From: an uncultured Altererythrobacter sp.
GTDB taxonomy: Bacteria; Pseudomonadota; Alphaproteobacteria; Sphingomonadales; Sphingomonadaceae
Direction: 5' to 3'
Assembly (NCBI GenBank): GCA_913056125.1
Contig: CAJXNC010000005.1
Coordinates: 62,001-126,000, forward strand
Length of the DNA: 64,000 bases
Shown: positions 8,992 through 16,073 of the stretch, piece by piece
Layout of the letters: every line of letters begins with the position of its first letter
Position numbering within the stretch: position 1 is the first letter of the stretch
Notes under the pieces: model-generated
Seen by the model: only the letters and a program-made list of their open reading frames with translations
Database searches by the model: none
Told to the model about the DNA's origin: nothing
Translations under genes and position numbers: made by a program

Positions 8992-9759
8992 CTAACCGGC
9001 AGCGATGATGCCGCCATCGACCGCCAGCATCGCACCGTTGATGAATTGTGCCTCGTCGCTGAGCAAGAAGGCTGCGGCCTGCGCCACATCCTCCGGCGTT
9101 CCGTTGCGCCTGAGGGGTATGTTCTTGGCGCGCTGCTCATATTGTTCGGGTGTGACGAAGCCCTCGGTCGCGGGCGTAGGTACGCTGCCGGGAGCTATCG
9201 CGTTGACACGGATATTGCGCGGACCGAGCTCGCCCGCCAGCACCTTGGTCAGCCCGGCTATGCCCGCCTTGATCGTGGTGTAGGCGCCGGTGTTCGGGCG
9301 CCCGCGATAGGCAACGGGCGACGAGTAATTCAGGATATTGCCCTGCGCATTTTCGTCACGATGGGCGAGGAAGGCCTGCACCCCCCAGAACACGCTCTTG
9401 AGACCGGCCGAAAGCATGCGGTCGAGCGTTTCCTCGGTCACCGCCTCAATCGGTTCGTAAACCAGCACACTGGCATTGTTGATCACGGCGCGCAGCGGGC
9501 CCGCATCCTCGGCGAAGTCCTCTGCCAGCTGCATGAACTCTGCACGGCTGCCGCAATCGGCGCCGTAGCTGAAGGCCTGTCCGCCATCTGCGATGATGCC
9601 ATTGGCGACCTCAAGCGCAGTATCGCCATTGATATCGGCAATGCCGACAATCGCACCTTCGGCGGCAAGGTGGCGCGCAATCCCCTCACCCAGCCCGCGC
9701 CCGGCGCCTGAAATCAGGATTGGCTGCTTGTCGAACCTGCCATTCACGCTCTTGGCCAT
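8992..9759 (-). CDS. SDR family oxidoreductase
   Basis: 255 residues from the ATG at 9759, which overlaps the preceding stop by one base (TGATG); the frame is open further upstream, but that would run into the coupled gene. SGAGRGLGEG is the TGxxxGxG-type cofactor motif, NNAS near residue 92 is structural, and YTTIK is the catalytic YxxxK preceded by NYSS. The C-terminal block DEAQFINGAMLAVDGG is typical. Second SDR of the cluster. Confidence 0.9.
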   Translation of the reverse strand: MAKSVNGRFDKQPILISGAGRGLGEGIARHLAAEGAIVGIADINGDTALEVANGIIADGGQAFSYGADCGSRAEFMQLAEDFAEDAGPLRAVINNASVLVYEPIEAVTEETLDRMLSAGLKSVFWGVQAFLAHRDENAQGNILNYSSPVAYRGRPNTGAYTTIKAGIAGLTKVLAGELGPRNIRVNAIAPGSVPTPATEGFVTPEQYEQRAKNIPLRRNGTPEDVAQAAAFLLSDEAQFINGAMLAVDGGIIAAG

Positions 9760-10172
9760 CACTCCATCCCGAACAGCTTGGCGGTGTAATGGCTGTCCAT
9801 ATATTCGCGCATCTTGTCGATCTTGCCGTTCGAGATCTCGAACACCCAGCAATAGTCATTGTCATAGACCTTGCCGTCGGGCAGCCCGCCGGTGGAGTTC
9901 GATTCCACGCAAACCCACCCGTCGCGGCTGAACATGTTGTGGACATGGACCTTGGGATCGCCCGGATTGAACATGCCGCGCACCGGGGCGAGGAACTTAT
10001 CGATGATGTCCATGCCAATGTGCTTTCCGGCACCGGCAATGTCTTTCACCTTGGGCTCCCACACGCTTTCATCGTGGTAGAACTTGCGCAGCTCTTCGAG
10101 ATCGCCCGAGGACAGGACCTCGAAGAAATCGAGGACCAGCTGTTCGTCTGCATTTGCGGCTTTGACCGTCAT
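9759..10172 (-). CDS. NTF2-like protein, limonene-epoxide-hydrolase/SnoaL type
   Basis: 137 residues from the ATG at 10172 (MTVKAANADEQLV). Two ATGs lie 6 bases apart, at 10178 and 10172. The AGAGGA ribosome binding site directly abuts the first but stands 6 bases before the second, so the second is preferred. The protein is a single NTF2 cone fold (VLDFFEVLSSGDLEEL, then VHNMFSRDGWVCVES and a C-terminal KIDKMREYMD). Relatives include limonene-1,2-epoxide hydrolase and ketosteroid isomerase. An epoxide-hydrolase or isomerase step would fit a P450 pathway, but this is inferred from fold only. Confidence 0.82.
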   Translation of the reverse strand: MTVKAANADEQLVLDFFEVLSSGDLEELRKFYHDESVWEPKVKDIAGAGKHIGMDIIDKFLAPVRGMFNPGDPKVHVHNMFSRDGWVCVESNSTGGLPDGKVYDNDYCWVFEISNGKIDKMREYMDSHYTAKLFGME

Positions 10173-10195
10173 TTCCATTCCTCTCCCAGAAGGGG

Positions 10196-10672
10196 TTATT
10201 TCAATCCGCGCGCCTCGTCGGTGGGCGTCGGGAAATTGGGTATCGTGCCGCCTTCGTGCAGCGCAAGGTGGCCCTTGCGGCTGGCAAAGCGCCATTTTCC
10301 GCCATCGAGCACATATTCGTCATCGAAGCCGCCGACGAAAATGCCGTTCGAGCTCTGCGGCGGATCGACCTGTGCGTGGTTCGACATCATCACCACGTAA
10401 TTGCTGCCGCGCGCCCGCGTCTCCGAGACCACCGCGACAAGCACATTGGTGACGAGGTGACGCACCAGGATCGGCGGGCGGTCGCGGAAGATCGACTGGA
10501 TCGCGGCGCGTCCGTGGAACGGGAAACCCGGCTGGAAGGGCCGGTCATAGGTGCCGTTAGCCATGAACAGATCGGCCAGTGCGGCATGATCGCCGTCATC
10601 GGCATATTTGGCAAAGAGCAGCGGCAGCTTGCCGCATTCATGCTCGATCAGCAGGCGTTGTTCGGGGCTCAT
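10196..10672 (-). CDS. SnoaL-like nuclear transport factor 2 family protein
   Basis: 158 residues, NTF2 cone fold with the SnoaL_4-type opening (LPLLFAKYADDGDHAALADLF), then RHLVTNVLVAVV and GGKWRFASRKG. The stop of the upstream decarboxylase-type gene overlaps its start as ATGA. Proteins of this group are isomerases, hydratases or hydroxylating dioxygenase small-subunit-like proteins. Two NTF2-fold genes in tandem suggest two separate non-redox steps. Confidence 0.8.
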   Translation of the reverse strand: MSPEQRLLIEHECGKLPLLFAKYADDGDHAALADLFMANGTYDRPFQPGFPFHGRAAIQSIFRDRPPILVRHLVTNVLVAVVSETRARGSNYVVMMSNHAQVDPPQSSNGIFVGGFDDEYVLDGGKWRFASRKGHLALHEGGTIPNFPTPTDEARGLK

Positions 10673-11094
10673 TTCGCTTCTTCCTCGGCATCGATCTCGG
10701 CAAAGGCTTCATTGACGATGCGGAAGGAATCCACTGCCGCCGGAATGCCGGCATAGATGCCGACCTGCAGCAGGACCTCGCGGATTTCCTCACGCGTCAG
10801 CCCATTGTTGAGCGCGCCGCGCGTGTGGATCTTGAGCTCGTGGCTGCGCCCTAGCACAGCGATCATGGCAAGGTTGATCAGGCTGCGATCTCGGCGCGGC
10901 AGCTCTTCCTCGCGCCCCCAGTTCCAGCCCCAGCAATAGGTCGCGACCAGTTCCTGCAATGGCTCGTTGAACGGGTTGGGATTGGAGGTCGCCTTGTTAA
11001 CATAGGCATCGCCCAGCACTTCGCGGCGAATCTTCATGCCCCGCTCGAACATTTCCGCTCCGGTCATTTCGGGCGCGCTCTTCTTGTCACTCAT
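10669..11094 (-). CDS. Carboxymuconolactone decarboxylase family protein
   Basis: 141 residues from the ATG at 11094, preceded by GAGGA at suitable spacing. The conserved block HTRGALNNGLTREEIREVLL and YAGIPAA match PcaC-type (gamma-carboxymuconolactone decarboxylase) proteins. It lacks the CxxC of the AhpD peroxidase branch, so an alkylhydroperoxidase role is unlikely. It hints at a beta-ketoacid or lactone decarboxylation step, though many such proteins have other functions. Confidence 0.86.
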   Translation of the reverse strand: MSDKKSAPEMTGAEMFERGMKIRREVLGDAYVNKATSNPNPFNEPLQELVATYCWGWNWGREEELPRRDRSLINLAMIAVLGRSHELKIHTRGALNNGLTREEIREVLLQVGIYAGIPAAVDSFRIVNEAFAEIDAEEEAK

Positions 11095-11105
11095 GATCGT
11101 TGTCC

Positions 11106-12335
11106 TCACAAAACTGAGTAGGCGGCATCGATCAGCCGCCTTGCACGCGGGCCATTGGTGCCCACGGCATGCATCTGGTTGCAGCAATAGGAGAATCCGA
11201 GCTTGGCATCGGGATCGCCAAAGCCGATCGACCCGCCGAGGCCGTGATGGCCGAAGCTGCGCATGTTCGGCCCCATATAGACCGCCTCGGGCGTGTTGAG
11301 CAGGACGCCCAGCGCCTGGTGGTAGGGGCGATCCTGCAACAGCTCCAACTGGTTGTGCTGCTCGGTGATCATGTTCTCCAGCGCGGGTTTGGAGAGCAGC
11401 GAAATGCCGTCGACCTCGCCGGTCGCTGCGCCGTAGATCCGCGCGACGCCGCGCGCATTGCCATGACCCGATCCGCTGGCGATCTCGCAGGTGCGCCAGA
11501 TGGGAGAGTTCATCGTGGTGTGCCACGGCTCCTGCGGGTTTTGCAGGAAGGCGAACTTGCGCAGCACCGCGCCGTCCTGCCAGCCTTCAGGCGTGGTCGG
11601 CTTTTCGGGCATTTCCGTGTCCTTGGCGGCGAAGAGCCGCGCGCCGGTATTGGGCAGGACTTCGGCGACATGGCTCTGCTCTTCGGCATCCATCCCGCCA
11701 ATGGCATATTCTGCGTGGAGCGGGCCGGTCACCTTTGCACGGAGGAACGGACCGACCGTCATGCCGGTCACGCGGCGCATGATCTCGCCCAGCAAAAAGC
11801 CCTGATTGTGCACATGGTAGGCTGCGCGCGTGCCCGGCTCCCACAAGGGCTCCTGCACTTCGAGCGCCTTGATGTAAGCGTCGAAGTCGAAGAAGCCGCC
11901 CGGATACATGGTGTCGGTCGTCAGCACGGGGATCGCGGCGAGGTGATCGAGGCACCAACGCACGAGGATGCCCTCTTTCCCGGCCTGGCCGAATTCGGGC
12001 CAGTAATGCGCCACCGGCTTGTCGATATCCACCAGCCCCGCATCCACGCACATGTTGAAGGCAATGCCGGTCACGCCCTTGGCGACGCTCATCATGCAGA
12101 CGGTGGAATGCTCGTTCCATTCGGCGGAGCGATCCGCCTTGGCCCAGCCGCCCCACAAATCGACCACGGTTTCACCATCGACAACGACCGAGCAGCCGGC
12201 GCCCAGCTCTTCCTCTTCACGGAAGTTGGTGATGAAGGCATCGACCATCGGACGGAAGCGTTCGTCATAGCGGCCCCTGAGCGGAAAGCTCCCGCCGCGC
12301 GCCTCGACAATTTCGCTGAATTCCGCCTGCGACAA
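11106..12335 (-). CDS. Serine hydrolase (class C beta-lactamase/EstB family)
   Basis: 409 residues. SVAK in MMSVAKGVTG gives the SxxK nucleophile near residue 83, YHVHNQG the second motif, and HHGLGGS near the C-terminus replaces the KTG box, as in EstB esterases. The start is a TTG at 12335 preceded by GGGAGAGAGCAT; no in-frame ATG is closer. It heads the minus-strand run 11106-5266 and faces the divergent monooxygenase gene across a 130-base promoter region that contains a perfect palindrome. Confidence 0.87.
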   Translation of the reverse strand: MSQAEFSEIVEARGGSFPLRGRYDERFRPMVDAFITNFREEEELGAGCSVVVDGETVVDLWGGWAKADRSAEWNEHSTVCMMSVAKGVTGIAFNMCVDAGLVDIDKPVAHYWPEFGQAGKEGILVRWCLDHLAAIPVLTTDTMYPGGFFDFDAYIKALEVQEPLWEPGTRAAYHVHNQGFLLGEIMRRVTGMTVGPFLRAKVTGPLHAEYAIGGMDAEEQSHVAEVLPNTGARLFAAKDTEMPEKPTTPEGWQDGAVLRKFAFLQNPQEPWHTTMNSPIWRTCEIASGSGHGNARGVARIYGAATGEVDGISLLSKPALENMITEQHNQLELLQDRPYHQALGVLLNTPEAVYMGPNMRSFGHHGLGGSIGFGDPDAKLGFSYCCNQMHAVGTNGPRARRLIDAAYSVL

Positions 12336-12371
12336 ATGCTCTCTCCCTGCTGCATTCCGGTCTTTGCGACT

Positions 12372-12385
12372 CTAACGGGCGTTAG
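12372..12385. promoter_or_regulatory. Palindromic operator candidate CTAACG-GG-CGTTAG
   Basis: A perfect inverted repeat with 6-base arms and a 2-base centre lies in the 130-base divergent promoter region between the serine hydrolase (minus) and the FAD monooxygenase (plus). TAACG-N2-CGTTA arms are typical of TetR/AcrR-type operators. No TetR gene is in the window, so the regulator would lie elsewhere. I found no second copy in the other intergenic regions I read. Confidence 0.5.
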
Positions 12386-12465
12386 GACTAGGGGAGTGGC
12401 GAGCCAAGCGAAAGTGGCTTTACGCCTCCAATTGCAATGCGCCATGCTGGCAGCAGGAGAGATGC

Positions 12466-13641
12466 ATGCATGACGTGATTATCGTGGGTGGCGGGCCGAC
12501 CGGATTCGTCACCGCGCTGGGCTTGGCGCAGTCCGGGGTGGAGGTACTACTGGTCGAGGCGGAGGACGCAATCAATGATGCGCCGCGCGCCGCCGTCTAT
12601 CACTGGTCCATGCTCGACGGGCTTGAGAGGCTCGGAATCCGCGAGGAGGCAGAGCGGATAGGTTTTCCCAAGGACGATTACCTCTGGTGGGTACGCGAGA
12701 CGGGTGAGCGCATCGAATACGACCTCAAGGTGCTGAGCCGGGTCACGCGCTTCAACTACAATATCAATATGGGCCAGGATAAGCTGGCGGCGATTGCCCG
12801 CGCGCGGCTGGAGGCGCTGCCCAATGCCGAGATCCGCTTCGGAACCAGATTGGAGCGACTGGAGCAGGACGAAAGCTGCGTGACGCTGACGCTAGCCAAT
12901 GGCGAACAGCTCAAGGCGCGTTATGTTGTGGGGGCGGATGGCGCGGGCAGCACGGTGCGCCAGCAGCTTGGCCTCACATTCGACGGCTTCACCTGGCCCG
13001 AGCGTTTCGTCGCCACCAATGTCTATCACGACTTCACGCAGGACGATTACTGGCAGTCCAACATGGTCATCGATGCCAAATGGGGCGCGGTGATCGTCAA
13101 GATCGCACGCGACGGGCTTTGGCGCTGTACCTATATGGAAGACGCCGCGCTTCCGATCGAAAGCTATGCCGAGCGCATTCCCGAGGCCTATCGCCATTTC
13201 ATGCACAATGGCGGCGAGTACCGGCTCGATGCCGCTTCGCCCTATGTGATGCACCAGCGTTGCGCGTCGAGCTTCCGCAAGGGGCGGGTCCTGCTGGCAG
13301 GCGATTCCGCCCATGTCACCAATCCCACGGGTGGCTTCGGTCTCACCACCGGCCTTTTCGACGCCTATGCGCTATGGCCGACGCTCGCTGCGGTCATCCG
13401 CGATAGTGCAGACGAAGCATTGCTCGATATCTGGGCCGAGGAACGCCGGGCTATCTTCCTCGACAAGACCAGTCCGCAAGCCTGCGTCTACAAGGACTTC
13501 GTCTTCCATGCCTGTGGTGGCGGAGAGAAGCTCGAAGCGGCCGTGGAAGGCATGCGCGCCATGGCCCGCGACCCGGAGGTGCGGCTGGAACGGCTGATGT
13601 TCACCAAGGGCCTGGAGACGACCAGCCCAGCGGAACGCTAG
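12466..13641 (+). CDS. FAD-dependent monooxygenase (PheA/TfdB/UbiH group)
   Basis: 391 residues. GGGPTGFVTALGL plus an acidic VEAED forms the FAD-binding fold, VVGADGAGSTVR is the DG motif contacting FAD and NAD(P)H, and LLAGDSAHVTNPTGGFGL is the GD motif. It matches class A flavoprotein hydroxylases but lacks the C-terminal thioredoxin-like extension of phenol hydroxylases. The ribosome binding site CAGGAGAG precedes the ATG. It shares a CTAG stop with the convergent CmcJ-type gene. Likely hydroxylates an aromatic or cyclic intermediate. Confidence 0.92.
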   Translation: MHDVIIVGGGPTGFVTALGLAQSGVEVLLVEAEDAINDAPRAAVYHWSMLDGLERLGIREEAERIGFPKDDYLWWVRETGERIEYDLKVLSRVTRFNYNINMGQDKLAAIARARLEALPNAEIRFGTRLERLEQDESCVTLTLANGEQLKARYVVGADGAGSTVRQQLGLTFDGFTWPERFVATNVYHDFTQDDYWQSNMVIDAKWGAVIVKIARDGLWRCTYMEDAALPIESYAERIPEAYRHFMHNGGEYRLDAASPYVMHQRCASSFRKGRVLLAGDSAHVTNPTGGFGLTTGLFDAYALWPTLAAVIRDSADEALLDIWAEERRAIFLDKTSPQACVYKDFVFHACGGGEKLEAAVEGMRAMARDPEVRLERLMFTKGLETTSPAER

Positions 13642-14450
13642 TCCGGCAGATAGGCGATAGTCCTGACCTCTACGCTCTGGCGCGGTTCGGCGTCAGGCGG
13701 GGCAGTGGGATCGTCGAAGGCAGAATGAGCTGTGAACTGCACGGCATCTTCCTTGCTGTCGAACAGCTTGAAGACCAGCGCTTCCCAAGGCTGCATATGC
13801 GGCACCCAGTACCATTTGTGATCGGGCGTCCAGGCGAGGTTGAAACCCCAAAGCGAGCGCGAGACACCGCCAAGCCCGCCGCGCACCTCGCTCTGGAACA
13901 AGTCCTTGCGATGGACCGTGCTGGCATCGGCGACCGCAAAGGGCGCGCTTTCAACCATGGTGATCGGGCGCCAGACATTGATCAGCATGTGGCGGCCTTT
14001 GAGCCGCTCTTCCGCCTCTTCGGGCGGCAGCAAGTCGCGCGTGTAATCGGCAACGGTACGCGCGCCGTAATCGACATGCGCGCCGAAAGCCGGCTGGTTG
14101 TGACCATGCGTGCCGGTGGCATTGGTGCGGATGACCGGGCCGAAGCTGACCACCTTGTCCGCCCCGGTGATGCGGCGGACCAGTTCCTCCGTATCGCGGC
14201 AATAGCGTTCGAGCTGGTCGGCCTGCGTGTAGTCCTCGATGCCACTCGGCTCATCGACAACGACGAAGCCGTTCCTCTCCAAGGCAAGGTCATGGATGAA
14301 GGGGCGCACGTCGTGGATCGTCACCTCGTGCGGGTCCTGCGGCCAATAGCTCTTGTCGCGATCGCCCGCGTAAAAGATCGCCTCCTCGCCGCGTACGACA
14401 TAGTTCATCGTGGTGCGCACGTCGCATGTCACGGTCTCGATGTCGCTCAT
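13638..14450 (-). CDS. CmcJ/NvfI-type oxygenase (2OG-Fe(II)-like fold)
   Basis: 270 residues. The HVDYGARTVADYTRDLL region (His and Asp spaced as HxD) and a later HxxxR-type block resemble the CmcJ/NvfI family, related to GA4-type desaturases and cephamycin 7-alpha-hydroxylase accessory proteins. Such proteins perform hydroxylation or related oxidations. It is followed at 14469 by an MFS carrier on the same strand. Assignment rests on sequence feel for the family and a single clear HxD motif. Confidence 0.72.
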   Translation of the reverse strand: MSDIETVTCDVRTTMNYVVRGEEAIFYAGDRDKSYWPQDPHEVTIHDVRPFIHDLALERNGFVVVDEPSGIEDYTQADQLERYCRDTEELVRRITGADKVVSFGPVIRTNATGTHGHNQPAFGAHVDYGARTVADYTRDLLPPEEAEERLKGRHMLINVWRPITMVESAPFAVADASTVHRKDLFQSEVRGGLGGVSRSLWGFNLAWTPDHKWYWVPHMQPWEALVFKLFDSKEDAVQFTAHSAFDDPTAPPDAEPRQSVEVRTIAYLPD

Positions 14451-14468
14451 CCAAGCATTCTCCCGATG

Positions 14469-15713
14469 TCAGGCTATGGCAGCCTGTCTTTTGGCGACTA
14501 TAGCGGGATTCGTCTCCACCACGAAGAGCGCGATGATCCCGCCCAGCCCGGCAAGGCCAAGCTGGATGTACAGCGCCACGTCGAGGCCATAGGAATCTGC
14601 GAGGCGGCCGGCGATCGGCGGGCCAAACACACCGCCGATCAGTTCGCCGACCATCACCACCAGCCCCATTGCCGTCGCGGCCTGCAAGCGACCGACGGTT
14701 TCGGTCGGGATGACGCCCATGAAGAGCGGGAAGGTGCCAAGACCCATCCAACTGACGAACATCAGGCCGGCCAGCAAAACGACCGGGCCGTTGAACCACA
14801 ACAGGGCCGCGGGAGCGAGCATCATCATGAACAGGAAGAGCACCAAGGGCGTCTTGCGGCCGATCTTGTCCGACATCATGGCGACCACGATTGCACCCAC
14901 GGCCGGGCAGAAGCCGACCACGGTCATGACATTGCTCCAGACAAGGTCGTCATAGCCGCGCGGCCCGTCGAGATAGAGCGGCATGAAGATCGATCCGACC
15001 ACGATCGAGCCGACCGCGCAGATGCTCACCAGTGAACAAATCAGTATGTTGCGTTGGGCCAGCATGCCGATGGGCAGGAAGCCTCCGGCCGGCTTTTCAT
15101 GCACCTCGTCCGCAGGTCGCTCGGGCTCATCAACAAAGCGCCAGATCAGGAAGGCGAGGATTACACCTGGAATGGCAGCGATGAAGAAGGCCCAATGCCA
15201 GTCATAGGCGGCGGCGATGCGCACCAGCGTGTAGGAAGCGAGTGCCGTGCCGACGATGGGGCCGAACACGTTCTGCAATATCCCGGCATTGAGTGCCTGC
15301 CGCGTGGGCCCGGACGCGGCGGCCATGATCGCAAGGCAGATCGGCAGGAACGGCCCTTCGGCCACGCCCATGATCACGCGGCTGGCGAGCAATGTTTCAA
15401 AGCTCCAAGCAAAGCCCGACAGCACCGAGCAGGCGGAAAAAAGGATCAACGCCCCGATCAGGAAGGGCTTGCGCTTGCCGATCAGGTCGGACCACCGGCC
15501 AATCACATAGGCGCCAATGGCCCAGGTCAGAGAGAGGCCGGAGTTGGCCCAGCCCACCTGCTCGTTGCTGAGACCGAGGTCCTCCTGCACGAATGGCGCA
15601 AGGAATGTCAGCGCCATGCGATCGAAATAAGCAAAGCCCCAGGCAAGCCCCAGCAGGACCAGCACGCGCAATTCATAGGCGCCGTAAGGCAGCCCGCCCT
15701 TTTTGGTGTCCAT
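14469..15713 (-). CDS. MFS transporter
   Basis: 414 residues with about 12 hydrophobic helices. The loop 2-3 motif GRWSDLIGKRKP is the MFS G-x-x-D-R-x-G-R/K signature, and the FAYFDRMALTF segment in helix 1 is typical of the anion:cation symporter group that takes up aromatic and carboxylic acids. The ATG at 15713 follows AGGAGAGGAT. With the TonB receptor on the other side of the promoter region it forms a two-membrane uptake pair for the cluster. Confidence 0.9.
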   Translation of the reverse strand: MDTKKGGLPYGAYELRVLVLLGLAWGFAYFDRMALTFLAPFVQEDLGLSNEQVGWANSGLSLTWAIGAYVIGRWSDLIGKRKPFLIGALILFSACSVLSGFAWSFETLLASRVIMGVAEGPFLPICLAIMAAASGPTRQALNAGILQNVFGPIVGTALASYTLVRIAAAYDWHWAFFIAAIPGVILAFLIWRFVDEPERPADEVHEKPAGGFLPIGMLAQRNILICSLVSICAVGSIVVGSIFMPLYLDGPRGYDDLVWSNVMTVVGFCPAVGAIVVAMMSDKIGRKTPLVLFLFMMMLAPAALLWFNGPVVLLAGLMFVSWMGLGTFPLFMGVIPTETVGRLQAATAMGLVVMVGELIGGVFGPPIAGRLADSYGLDVALYIQLGLAGLGGIIALFVVETNPAIVAKRQAAIA

Positions 15714-16073
15714 ATCCTCTCCTCTTGTCCCCTTCTTCCCCGAGTTGCGTCGATGCGCAAGTGTTGAGCAGGTGCAACATACAGTTGCCTAAGCTAATAA
15801 TTGCATGCGAAACCGGGCATTCCTGTGTTGCATGATTGCGACAATGGCCGACATTTGGACCGAATTGATCGATACATAATGTTACATTTGCTTGCTCCTG
15901 ATGCCTCCGAAGGTAGAAGGAAGGGCGTGGGAGAGGAGGTCGTCTGAGCATTTGTGCTCGAGGCATCCTCTTTCTGCATGTCCGGATGGTTTCCCACAAA
16001 AGGGTAATCGGCGGACAGTTTGAAAACATCTTTGGCGGAGCACGAAAAAGGGCCCGCCTCGGGAGGATGCCTG
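15714..16073. promoter_or_regulatory. Divergent intergenic region with TTGC/GCAA inverted repeats
   Basis: The 360 bases between the MFS carrier and the TonB receptor hold no convincing gene. They contain a cluster of inverted repeats built on TTGC/GCAA: TTGCG-N6-CGCAA at 15745-15760, GCAAC-N5-GTTGC at 15774-15788, and an imperfect GTTGC-N6-GCGAC at 15827-15842. The AT-rich stretch around 15870-15895 could hold the receptor promoter. The repeated half-site suggests a dimeric regulator controlling both transporters. Confidence 0.45.
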
